Shown in pieces: positions 1-5,791 of a DNA stretch of 12,154 bases; the first letter of the stretch is position 1, and every line of letters starts with the position of its first letter. Source of the stretch: Segatella copri (lineage in GTDB: Bacteria; Bacteroidota; Bacteroidia; Bacteroidales; Bacteroidaceae). The stretch is taken from NCBI RefSeq assembly GCF_019127135.1, contig NZ_JAHOEA010000078.1, positions 1-12,154 on the forward strand. Direction: 5' to 3'. The notes beneath the pieces were generated by a model. The model worked only from the letters and a program-made list of their open reading frames with translations, searched no databases and was not told the origin of the DNA. A program made the translations under genes and the position numbers.

Positions 1-55
1 ACGTATCATGATAAACAGTCGAGGTAAACGTGTTGTCCGTGAGGCTGTTTTCTTA

Positions 56-86
56 TCCTTTTAGCTAGCAATGCCAGCCAAAAGGA
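56..86 (-). terminator. Hairpin downstream of the amidase gene, possible terminator
   Basis: A nearly continuous inverted repeat (outer arms TCCTTTT / AAAAGGA, inner GCT / AGC and GC / GC, 3-nt loop) begins 10 nt after the amidase stop codon. As minus-strand RNA its two imperfect positions become G-U wobbles, while as plus-strand RNA they are A-C mismatches, so it fits transcription from the amidase side. The bases after the stem (TAAGAAAAC) are not a U-run, so it is not a classical intrinsic terminator. It may protect the 3' end or be a terminator of looser type. The remaining bases 1-55 show no gene. Confidence 0.45.
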
Positions 87-96
87 GTTATAAGAG

Positions 97-621
97 TTAA
101 TCAAGGCGGTGTCGGGCAGCCCAGCTTCCAGCATCCAGACACGGACACTCTTTGGGAGTAGTCCCAGGCAAATCCCGATGCCCTACAATCTTCGCTTTCG
201 GAAAGAGAATCTTCAGATTTCTGAAAAGATCCACGAGTCTCGTTTCCTGCTCAGCGGTCATGGTGTTGCATGGCTTGCCATGCTCATCCAGACCACCTTC
301 ATAGCAGATGCCGATAGAACATCTATTATAAGGTCTGGCATGCGCCCCTACCTCCAGTAATTTACGGTGCTGCGTCATCGTACCATCCTTTCGGATATAG
401 AAGTGATAGCCGATATCATAAAAGCCACGGGCCTTATGGTCACGTCTCAGCTGTTCCACACTATAGTCCTGATCGCATCGGCTAGCCGAGCAATGCAGCA
501 CCAGAAATTTGATAGAGTCGGCAGACATCATGTTCTTGCCATCCTCCACTTTGGCGAGGAGCATGCGCTCTGAGCGCACCTTCTCCCCACCAATGTTCAT
601 AGGAAATGTATCTTTAGTCAT
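97..621 (-). CDS. N-acetylmuramoyl-L-alanine amidase (Amidase_2, T7-lysozyme type)
   Basis: Predicted zinc amidase that cuts the bond between N-acetylmuramic acid and L-alanine in peptidoglycan. The 174-aa product matches T7 lysozyme in motif order: VLHCSAS with zinc ligand H43, GYHF with Y72, SIGICYEGG, then GHRD with zinc ligand H148 and P-K-E-C-P with K157 and zinc ligand C159. All catalytic positions are present. No signal peptide is seen, so export would need a holin-like partner or lysis. Residues 1-30 have no counterpart in T7 lysozyme. M31/M32 (codons at 526-531) is an alternative start giving a core of about 143 aa, but M1 lies only 22 nt after the smalltalk stop, which suits an operon. 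It is last in the HU-smalltalk-amidase transcript. This cassette is common in Bacteroidales genomes outside evident prophages, so the amidase alone does not prove a prophage. Confidence 0.9.
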   Translation of the reverse strand: MTKDTFPMNIGGEKVRSERMLLAKVEDGKNMMSADSIKFLVLHCSASRCDQDYSVEQLRRDHKARGFYDIGYHFYIRKDGTMTQHRKLLEVGAHARPYNRCSIGICYEGGLDEHGKPCNTMTAEQETRLVDLFRNLKILFPKAKIVGHRDLPGTTPKECPCLDAGSWAARHRLD

Positions 622-643
622 AAGATTAATTCTACATTAAACA

Positions 644-787
644 TTAAACATTCAACATTGCACTTGTGCACGAGCTTACCCCCAGTGCCGTGAGCGCTGC
701 AATCAGTGCTTGTACGATGGCATTCACGATTTGAGTCCATGAAATCCGGTTCGGATTTGATTCAGAGTTAGAACGAAACATTTTCAT
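644..787 (-). CDS. Smalltalk protein (47-aa membrane-type peptide)
   Basis: A 47-codon ORF read on the minus strand between HU and the amidase. The product begins MKMFRSNSES, has a hydrophobic stretch (residues about 19-37, I-V-N-A-I-V-Q-A-L-I-A-A-L-T-A-L-G-V) and ends SSCTSAMLNV. A very short product with one hydrophobic helix, placed exactly between an HU-family gene and an N-acetylmuramoyl-L-alanine amidase gene, is the hallmark of the family named smalltalk protein in Bacteroidetes annotation. M1 and M3 are both possible starts. The cysteine after G-V-S-S resembles a lipobox, but the helix is not clearly a signal peptide. Function is unknown. A holin-like role for the amidase is an attractive guess that nothing here proves. 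Confidence 0.8.
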   Translation of the reverse strand: MKMFRSNSESNPNRISWTQIVNAIVQALIAALTALGVSSCTSAMLNV

Positions 788-827
788 AATCAATGATATT
801 TAAAAGTGAAACAATAAGTTAAGGGTA

Positions 828-863
828 AGCAGTGCCTCCCTTTTTCAGAGGCAAGGCACTGCT
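828..863 (-). other. Strong intercistronic hairpin after the HU gene
   Basis: Perfect 10-bp arms AGCAGTGCCT / AGGCACTGCT enclose 16 nt that can add two or three more pairs. It starts 8 nt past the HU stop and ends about 40 nt before the smalltalk start. No U-run follows, so it looks like a partial terminator or RNA-stability element that could lower smalltalk and amidase output relative to HU. The function is inferred. Confidence 0.6.
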
Positions 864-871
864 AAGAGCGA

Positions 872-1444
872 CTATCCCATGTTGCCGTCTGAACCAGCAT
901 CAGTTCCGTCGCCATCGGTACCGCCGCTTTCGCCGCCGTTCTCGGTGCCACCACCTTGAGTGTTATCACCCTTGTCAGATGGCTTGGTGTCAGGATCAGT
1001 AGTACCGTCAGTAGCTCCGTCCTTCTTCTCTTCACCATACTTCACAAGTTCGATGGAACCAGGAAGCAGGTTGTAGATACGGCTGCCATTCTGCAACTTG
1101 GTGAAAGAAGGACGGAAGGCAGGAACAAGACTCTTCACGAGTTTAGCGTTCGCCTTATTCACATCTTCTACAGCTTTGCCGGTAATGAAGCGGATGTAGA
1201 GCTTGCCGAATCCGAGCAATTCGATGTCGTAACCCTTCTTCAGGTTCTCCTTCACGTAGTAAGCATAGCGGTCGAGTACCGCTTTGACGTCTGCAGGAGT
1301 AGCTGTAGACTCCACAGCGATTTGGTTAGCAACCTCCTCGGTGGTCAAGGTTCCGTAACTGTACGGTCTAACAGAAAAGAGTGTCTGACCCTTCTTTTCA
1401 CCCATGTTAATGGTCTTCTTTGCAACTTTGTAACTCTTACTCAT
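872..1444 (-). CDS. HU-family DNA-binding protein with acidic Gly/Asp-rich tail
   Basis: The 190-aa product resembles the Bacteroidetes HU-HIG group of HU/IHF-like proteins. Residues 1-30 are a basic lead-in (MSKSYKVAKKTINMGEKKGQ). Residues 34-70 form the helical dimerisation part (TTEEVANQIA, then ADVKAVLDRYAYYVKENLKKG). The family-typical I-E-L-L-G-F-G-K-L-Y-I turn is at 74-84, and the DNA-arm strands run to about 128 (PAFRPSFTKL). From about 138 onward the chain is low complexity, rich in G, D, T and E, an acidic tail that ordinary 90-aa HU lacks. The expected role is nucleoid or local DNA architecture in the cytoplasm. It is first in its operon, with an excellent promoter 123-154 nt upstream. 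ATG at 1444 is the only start that keeps the conserved N-terminus. Confidence 0.88.
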   Translation of the reverse strand: MSKSYKVAKKTINMGEKKGQTLFSVRPYSYGTLTTEEVANQIAVESTATPADVKAVLDRYAYYVKENLKKGYDIELLGFGKLYIRFITGKAVEDVNKANAKLVKSLVPAFRPSFTKLQNGSRIYNLLPGSIELVKYGEEKKDGATDGTTDPDTKPSDKGDNTQGGGTENGGESGGTDGDGTDAGSDGNMG

Positions 1445-1566
1445 AATTGTAATTCTATTAAGATATTAATACTAAATATGTATGCATCACTCCGAACAAG
1501 GACTTCCGAGTGTACCCAGGTGTTGAATTCTTCACTCATCACTCTTCGTTCTTCGTTTAGCTGGTG

Positions 1567-1598
1567 CAAAGATACAACATTGGCGAGGCGAAAGCAAA
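1567..1598 (-). promoter_or_regulatory. Bacteroidetes sigma-ABfr promoter for the HU operon
   Basis: Read on the minus strand: TTTG (1595-1598), 20-nt spacer, TATCTTTG (1567-1574), followed by CACC. This is an exact match to TTTG-N19-21-TAnnTTTG. The start site is expected near 1560, giving a leader of about 115 nt. That leader holds low-complexity GAAGA/GAGTGA repeats (about 1530-1560) and a weak CACTC/GAGTG hairpin. Confidence 0.88.
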
Positions 1599-1602
1599 TG
1601 CC

Positions 1603-1650
1603 TTCACTGACGTTCACCATCTGTTTACTACTCATTCACGATACGTTCAC
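1603..1650 (-). repeat. Five helically phased GTGAA(C)-like direct repeats
   Basis: On the plus strand TTCAC occurs at 1603, 1613, 1635 and 1646, with the variant TTTAC at 1624. The start-to-start steps are 10, 11, 11 and 11 bp, about one helical turn each, so all copies face the same side of the DNA. The array ends 5 bp upstream of the HU promoter's -33 box and fills the gap to the divergent gene at 1671. It looks like an operator or activator-binding array, possibly shared by both directions. No separate consensus promoter was found for the 1671 gene. Confidence 0.6.
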
Positions 1651-1670
1651 TTTTAATAAAAATCATAGCA

Positions 1671-2093
1671 ATGGAAGATAATAATAAGGCAAATATCGTC
1701 TTTAATATTTCTGGCGGTAACAACCAGATTCTGCCCAATGCTATCAAGGCTGAGCAAAACTTTTATGGCGACAAGTACATAGAGGAGATGATGAAGACCA
1801 AGAACCAAAGTCAGAAGCCTGTCCTCTCACCCGAAACAACCCGTCTCTCCTTATATATTAATAATGTGGAAGCATTAGCAGAATATATAGCCAAGCTCTC
1901 TGCATGCACCAATGCCAAGGAATTGGCACAGGTGGTGATGGATATGGTGAATGATACAGATGTAAAGGTTGACCAAGATATTATGGTGAAACAGGAGTTC
2001 ATCGAAGTCTTACAGCCCTTGGCACCACAGGTTACTACAGGCATCAGTAATATCCGCAAGTATATCAATGAAGCTTGGTATAAGTGGAAATGA
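1671..2093 (+). CDS. Uncharacterised 140-aa protein with N-terminal GGNN motif
   Basis: I do not recognise an assigned function. Residues 9-29 hold the motif F-N-I-S-G-G-N-N-Q-I-L-P-N-A-x-x-A-E-Q, which is closely repeated in the next gene (residues 54-74 of the 451-aa protein). After a short polar linker (30-55), residues 56-140 look like a compact helical domain (LSLYINNVEALAEYIAKL, then KELAQVVMDMVND, ending NIRKYINEAWYKWK). There is no signal peptide or membrane segment. It starts 226 bp from, and divergent to, the HU gene. The motif resembles the short N/G-rich beta-forming tags of prokaryotic signalling partners, but that parallel is an inference. Coding is supported by the homologous motif and consistent length. 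Confidence 0.7.
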   Translation: MEDNNKANIVFNISGGNNQILPNAIKAEQNFYGDKYIEEMMKTKNQSQKPVLSPETTRLSLYINNVEALAEYIAKLSACTNAKELAQVVMDMVNDTDVKVDQDIMVKQEFIEVLQPLAPQVTTGISNIRKYINEAWYKWK

Positions 2094-2274
2094 TCACCAA
2101 TGAAGTAACGTAAGGAAAAATACTGACAAAAGGCACTTTTACGCACTCCATAATTTCAGAATTTTCAATGAATCCAAATTCGTTTTGTAGAATTGAAAAT
2201 ACACTATGATTTGATAAATGCCTGAAAATCAACCGCATATGAAAATGTAAAATATGATTGGTCTCTTAAAAAAC
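2094..2274. other. AT-rich intergenic segment with one long-range inverted repeat
   Basis: No gene is seen between 2094 and 2466. In its first half the only clear structure is a 9-bp inverted repeat, ATTTTCAAT (2161-2169) and ATTGAAAAT (2192-2200), separated by 22 nt. It lies about 70 nt after the 1671 gene and may mark the transcript end. No consensus promoter for the 2467 gene was found. A small CGCAA-AAC-TTGCG hairpin sits at 2395-2407, after the palindrome array. Confidence 0.5.
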
Positions 2275-2382
2275 TATAGTCGTACGACTATGACCCCTAT
2301 AGTTGTACGACTATAACTCCAGAGTTGTACAACTATAGCATGTATAGTCGTACAACTGTAGCTTTACAGTCGTACAACTATA
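2275..2382. repeat. Array of five 18-bp GTAC-centred palindromes
   Basis: Five imperfect copies of the palindrome TATAGTyGTACrACTATA lie at 2275-2292, 2298-2315, 2320-2337, 2343-2360 and 2365-2382. Their centres are 23, 22, 23 and 22 bp apart, and the spacers (5, 4, 5, 4 bp) differ in sequence. Every copy keeps the GTAC core, and changes in one arm are often not matched in the other. The spacing is close to two helical turns, which suits cooperative dimer binding. Copies could also pair with each other in RNA or single-stranded DNA. The array ends 84 bp before the 2467 start, so an operator for that operon is possible. A dispersed intergenic repeat is the main alternative. Confidence 0.85.
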
Positions 2383-2466
2383 GGATTTTCAACTCGCAAA
2401 ACTTGCGGATTATGGTCAATTGCTGCTGAAAATTGGCTTTTATTGATTCTAGATGGTTAATTTAGT

Positions 2467-3822
2467 ATGGAGGATAAATATTTGTACATGATACGAAAGG
2501 CACAGGAGTTCATGAATGAAAATCACTTTGCCGACGTCTCCCGTGTGCAATGTCTGCTACGCAAGATGATGTCCAAGGAGTATCATGGCCTCATCGATCA
2601 AATCAAGGAGTGTCAGGATCCTCATGTCATCTTCAATATTCACGGAGGTAACAATCTCATTGCGCCCAATGCCAGCCAGGCAGAACAGAAAGTGGTGGAG
2701 AAACCTGCTGACGAGTTAAAAAACAAGATAAGAAACAATCAAGAAAGAAGACCTATGGACTTACAAGTACAACGATTTTCAGATATCGATCTCAATGATT
2801 CCTTTTTCGATTCATTGAGAGCCAGCTATCCGGAGTTTAATGAATGGTATAACAAGAAGGCTGCAGCAGGAGCCACAGCTTATTGCTATTATGTAGATAA
2901 CGAGTTGAAAGACTTTCTTTATTTGAAGATAGAGGAAGAAGAACTTTCCGACCTTACCCCAGTGCTTCCTGCCAAGAAACGCCTGAAGGTGGGTACCTTC
3001 AAGGTGGACAATGAAGACCGACATACCACTCGTGGTGAGCGTTTCATGAAGAAAATCATGGATATGGCGATAGCTGAAGATGTAGATGAAATCTATGTCA
3101 CCATGTTTCCAACAGAAGAGTTGCAAGGGTTGATTCGTATGTTTGAGAAATTTGGCTTCTCTCATATTGCAGACAAGCCACATGAGGGCGGTAATGCGGA
3201 ATATGTATTGATAAAGGATATGACAACCCATGTTGATGACTTCAAACTCGACTATCCTTTCGTAAAGAAAGCTAGTTCAAATAAATATGTACTTTCTATA
3301 GTCCCAGAGTTTCATACGCACCTCTTCCCAGACTCCATCTTGAAGAATGAAAAAAAATATGATCTCATCCAAGATGTATCTGAAACCAATAGCATCTATA
3401 AGATTTATCTCTGTTGGATGCAGGATACACGTAAATTAAAGGCAGGAGATAAACTAATTATTTATCGGACCTCTGATGAAGAGGGAAAAGCGTACTATCG
3501 TAGTGTTTGTACATCGGTATGTACGGTATGTGAGGTAAAAACATACAGAGACTTTGAAAATGAGGAAGAATTCATAAAATATACCAATCGCTATTCTGTA
3601 TTCAAAGAACATGAATTGCGAAGATGGTACAAGTACAAAAACAATTTCATCGTCATTAAGATGGTGTATAACATAGCCTTCACCAAGAAGGTAATCAATA
3701 TGGTAATGAAAGAGCAGGTTGGTTTGAAGCCCAAGTATTGGGGATTCTTTAAACTTTCCGATGCTCAATTTGATAAACTATTGGAATTAGGAGAAATAGA
3801 TGAACGTTATATTATCGATTAA
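2467..3822 (+). CDS. GNAT-like acetyltransferase with N-terminal GGNN motif and C-terminal PUA/EVE-like region
   Basis: The 451-aa product has three parts. Residues 1-50 are helical and charged. Residues 54-74 carry the GGNN motif shared with the 1671 gene (F-N-I-H-G-G-N-N-L-I-A-P-N-A-x-x-A-E-Q). Residues about 98-255 look like a GNAT fold: a strand pair around YCYYVDNELKDFLYLKIEE, the central strand LKVGTFKV (173-180), an acetyl-CoA-loop-like R-H-T-T-R-G-E-R-F (185-193) leading into a helix, then DEIYVTMFP and MFEKFGF. Residues about 270-450 fit a PUA/EVE/ASCH-type beta barrel (KLKAGDKLIIYR at 324-334, CWMQD at 316-320). The predicted activity is acetyl transfer, substrate unknown. The last domain suggests nucleic-acid or modified-base binding. 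M98 is the start expected for a GNAT without the extension. ATG 2467 is preferred because residues 54-74 are conserved with the neighbour. Its last 23 nt overlap the ASCH gene, implying coupled expression. Confidence 0.72.
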   Translation: MEDKYLYMIRKAQEFMNENHFADVSRVQCLLRKMMSKEYHGLIDQIKECQDPHVIFNIHGGNNLIAPNASQAEQKVVEKPADELKNKIRNNQERRPMDLQVQRFSDIDLNDSFFDSLRASYPEFNEWYNKKAAAGATAYCYYVDNELKDFLYLKIEEEELSDLTPVLPAKKRLKVGTFKVDNEDRHTTRGERFMKKIMDMAIAEDVDEIYVTMFPTEELQGLIRMFEKFGFSHIADKPHEGGNAEYVLIKDMTTHVDDFKLDYPFVKKASSNKYVLSIVPEFHTHLFPDSILKNEKKYDLIQDVSETNSIYKIYLCWMQDTRKLKAGDKLIIYRTSDEEGKAYYRSVCTSVCTVCEVKTYRDFENEEEFIKYTNRYSVFKEHELRRWYKYKNNFIVIKMVYNIAFTKKVINMVMKEQVGLKPKYWGFFKLSDAQFDKLLELGEIDERYIID

Positions 3823-4195
3823 ACCAGAGTTTGTAGAGAAAATCTTTTCTGGGGAAAAGCAATATGAGTACCGTAAGGTTCTCTTCAAGCAAAAGGTGGA
3901 TACCGTATATATCTACGCCAGCCGTCCCATCAGCAAGATAGTCGGTGAGTTCAAAATAGACGAAATCCTTTGTGATACCCCAGAGAATATCTGGAAAGAA
4001 ACCAAACGCCAATCTGGCGTTACCCGGAATTTCTTTGATAAATACTACAAGGGAAGGGAGAAGGCAGTAGCATTGAAGATAAAGGAGTGTAAGGAATATA
4101 AGGAAGCTATCAATCCCGAGTCTTTGATACCAAACTTCAAGGTTCCCCAGTCGTTCATCTATGCAGAAGAAAAGATTACTCATCAAACCAAATAG
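3800..4195 (+). CDS. ASCH-domain protein
   Basis: The 131-aa product matches ASCH domains of the type described as predicted RNA-binding or transcription-associated. It opens with the typical strand and helix MNVILSIKPEFVEKIFSGEK, followed by the cleft motif G18-x-K20-x-x-E23-x-R25, then VDTVYIYASRPISKIVGEF (33-51) and AVALKIKECKEY. The charged cleft residues K20, E23 and R25 are present. ASCH folds belong to the PUA-like superfamily and bind RNA or modified nucleosides. E. coli YqfB, an ASCH enzyme, deacetylates N4-acetylcytidine, which is notable beside a GNAT-like gene, but activity here is unproven. The start lies inside the upstream gene (23-nt overlap), and an in-frame ATG with the family's usual first residues supports it. 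Confidence 0.82.
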   Translation: MNVILSIKPEFVEKIFSGEKQYEYRKVLFKQKVDTVYIYASRPISKIVGEFKIDEILCDTPENIWKETKRQSGVTRNFFDKYYKGREKAVALKIKECKEYKEAINPESLIPNFKVPQSFIYAEEKITHQTK

Positions 4196-4284
4196 GTCAA
4201 ATATCTGCGTCATCAGCGCAGTCTGCGTGAGATTTAACACCTCAGACCGAGCAGGTCAAAAATCAGTGTAATCTGTGCAAGATT
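4194..4284. repeat. Two diverged copies of an ATCTGCGT-type intergenic repeat
   Basis: Copy 1 (4194-4234) and copy 2 (4253-4284) both begin AGGTCAAA and end in GATT, with ATCtGcGT-like units between. Copy 1 has an extra internal unit (CATCAGCGC). Similar ATCTGCGT-rich repeats occur between genes in Bacteroidales (recalled, not checked). They start at the ASCH stop codon and precede the promoter of the next operon. No hairpin or coding role is evident. Confidence 0.55.
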
Positions 4285-4313
4285 AGAGCAAGAAGCAAAA
4301 TCTCCTCCAAAAG

Positions 4314-4345
4314 TTTGGTAGTTTCAAAGAAAACCCTTATATTTG
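4314..4345 (+). promoter_or_regulatory. Bacteroidetes promoter for the Panacea toxin-antitoxin operon
   Basis: TTTG (4314-4317), a 20-nt spacer and TATATTTG (4338-4345) match the Bacteroidetes consensus exactly. The start site is expected near 4352, giving a very short leader. An AGGAG (4355-4359) sits 8 nt before the ATG at 4368, an unusually good Shine-Dalgarno for this group. Confidence 0.85.
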
Positions 4346-4367
4346 CAGGCAAAAAGGAGACATAATA

Positions 4368-4961
4368 ATGAAGACAATAGATCAGATTTTGAAAATAAAG
4401 GCAGTAGTGCTTTACATTCTGAAAGCATTCCCAGAAGGAGTTGATTATATTCATCTCTTTAAGGTTATGTATTTTGCTCAGCAAGATCAGTTGAAGGAAT
4501 ATGGATTGCCAATCATTTACGATACCTTTGTAGCAAGAAAGCATGGTCCTGTACCAGCTTTAACCTATAAGGTGTTGCGTGGTATTGAAGGCAAGGCAGA
4601 CCTTTCTTCGCCAGAATTGAAGGATTTTGCAGATTCATTGAATATAGCTATCTCTCAGGATGGGCATCAGCTTGTTCTAGCTTCCAAGAATGCGGAATGC
4701 GATATGGATGAACTGTCTGTAGCTGATGTGAAGATGTTGGATAAATGGATAGAAAAGTGCAAGGATGTAGAATCCTTTGACCTATCTGGCAAGTCACATG
4801 AAGACAGAGCTTGGAAACGTGCAAAACGTCAGGCAGACAAAACAGGTGAGGACTCCAAGATAACCATGTATGATATGGCAGCTGCGGCAGGAGCAAGCAA
4901 AGACATGCTATGTGTAATTCGTGACCGTCAATCAGTTCAAAAAGCATTGTCATGGATTTAA
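4368..4961 (+). CDS. Panacea (SocA-like, DUF4065) antitoxin
   Basis: Residues about 10-75 hold the Panacea signature: a helix, then HLFKVMYFAQQDQLKEYG (29-46), PIIYDTFVARKHGPVP (48-63) and a following helix. This matches the K-L-x-Y-F-A ... G-x-P-I-x-x-D-x-x-x-A-x-x-H-G-P-V-P pattern of SocA and PanA antitoxins. Residues 80-197 are a helical extension that may determine which toxin is bound. Panacea proteins neutralise many unrelated toxins by direct binding in the cytoplasm and usually sit beside the toxin gene. Here the next ORF overlaps by 10 nt. The start is secured by an AGGAG 8 nt upstream and a consensus promoter. The length (197 aa) is ordinary for the family. It may also repress its own promoter, as many antitoxins do, but no helix-turn-helix was recognised. 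Confidence 0.88.
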   Translation: MKTIDQILKIKAVVLYILKAFPEGVDYIHLFKVMYFAQQDQLKEYGLPIIYDTFVARKHGPVPALTYKVLRGIEGKADLSSPELKDFADSLNIAISQDGHQLVLASKNAECDMDELSVADVKMLDKWIEKCKDVESFDLSGKSHEDRAWKRAKRQADKTGEDSKITMYDMAAAAGASKDMLCVIRDRQSVQKALSWI

Positions 4962-5422
4962 GGGAGTTGCAGAAATCCTATCTTGATAATCTTCGTAAGG
5001 TTACCGAAGATAAATTAGAAATAGGTTCGTTGGTACGAACGGTTATTTCTATAGAAGAAGGTTTGGTTTTCAAGGATGGAAGAAAGCAGAAACCAAAGAA
5101 GTTAGTAATTATCGGAGTAGATAAAGTGAAAAAAGTATGTTATGGTTCAGTATTGGTTAATACAAAAATGAGTCCTAAGGCAGCTTATTCTGATTCTTTT
5201 CTTTCAGCCCAGTATCTTCTTCATCAAACAGATTATCCTGAATTCTTGAAGTATGATAGTTTTGTTGATTGTGGCATGCTCTTTTCTATCCCATTAAAGA
5301 AATTGATGGAAGGAGAGTATTTTGGAACTTTGACCACCCTAGATCTCCAAGGAATCTTTGAGGTTCTTAAAACAACCGAAACTCTTACTAATAAAGAAAA
5401 GAAGAGATTTGGAATTTTATAA
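4952..5422 (+). CDS. Putative toxin of the Panacea pair, PemK/MazF-like
   Basis: The 156-aa protein overlaps the Panacea gene by 10 nt and has its own ATG, so the two are probably translationally coupled. After an N-terminal helix (residues 1-20), residues 24-70 fit the barrel strands of PemK/MazF-like toxins (EIGSLVRTVI, then KKLVIIGVDK and CYGSVLVNT). SFVDCGMLFSIP (103-114) and the ending G-T-L-T-T-L-D-L-Q-G-I-F-E-V-L-K-T-T followed by a Lys-rich K-E-K-K-R-F-G tail also match that group. PemK/MazF toxins are ribosome-independent or -dependent mRNA interferases. Whether this protein has RNase activity cannot be seen here, as the catalytic residues of the family are poorly conserved. Position after a Panacea gene is itself strong evidence for toxin identity. 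Confidence 0.72.
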   Translation: MDLRELQKSYLDNLRKVTEDKLEIGSLVRTVISIEEGLVFKDGRKQKPKKLVIIGVDKVKKVCYGSVLVNTKMSPKAAYSDSFLSAQYLLHQTDYPEFLKYDSFVDCGMLFSIPLKKLMEGEYFGTLTTLDLQGIFEVLKTTETLTNKEKKRFGIL

Positions 5423-5791
5423 AGTATTCTTCCCCATTCGAGTGGCGACAAGTGCAGAGCGATACTGCAATGAGGAACTATTCTGGTGGCCCCAACCATC
5501 CATTCTCATGAGCCCCAATCTGCAAGCTGTAGTAAGGCGGTCCCATCCCGCACAATATGGCGAAGACCGCTTTGGTCCGCCAACCTTAGAGCGTAGCGGT
5601 TCTGAGCACCGGAGGGCGGTTACATCCTCTCGTTTCTGAGGAAAGAGAGGCTTGGTGAGAAAGGTGGAGCCTTCCTTAACGGTAAAGAAGGTTTCTGTCC
5701 CCCGGGAACGGGGGAACCGAAGGGGGGTAAAGACCATTGAGGGTAGGTTTTCGAAAATCTTATAATAAGAACAAAAATTAAACCAAAAACG
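5423..5791. repeat. GC-rich intergenic element with three consecutive hairpins
   Basis: No convincing gene. The segment is clearly more GC-rich than its surroundings. Three neighbouring stems are visible: 5626-5650 (CCTCTCGTTTC / GGAAAGAGAGG, one mismatch, 3-nt loop), 5670-5691 (CCTTCCTT / AAAGAAGG, one mismatch) and 5699-5714 (CCCCC / GGGGG, loop GGGAAC, flanked by GGTT and AACC). The outer ends AGTATTCTTCCCCATTCG (5424-5441) and the reverse complement of 5718-5735 agree at 12 of 18 positions, a weak hint of terminal inverted repeats. TTTTCGAAAA at 5748-5757 is a perfect palindrome upstream of rfbC. This could be a dispersed MITE-like repeat or a structured RNA. Open frames across it look like accidental translation. 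Confidence 0.5.

Noticed and set aside
97..1444. Prophage lysis module
   Set aside because: The amidase resembles T7 lysozyme, but no holin of phage type, structural gene or integrase is present, and the HU-smalltalk-amidase order is a known chromosomal arrangement in Bacteroidales.
956..1681. Plus-strand open frame of 241 codons opposite the HU gene
   Set aside because: It is antisense to a well-supported HU gene and its promoter, has no recognisable domain, and ends inside the 1671 gene.
2275..2382. The palindrome array as a CRISPR
   Set aside because: Spacers are only 4-5 bp, the repeat units vary, and no cas gene is nearby.
5358..5639. Plus-strand open frame running out of the toxin gene into the GC-rich element
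   Set aside because: It starts inside the toxin gene in another frame and covers repeat-like sequence. The translation looks accidental.
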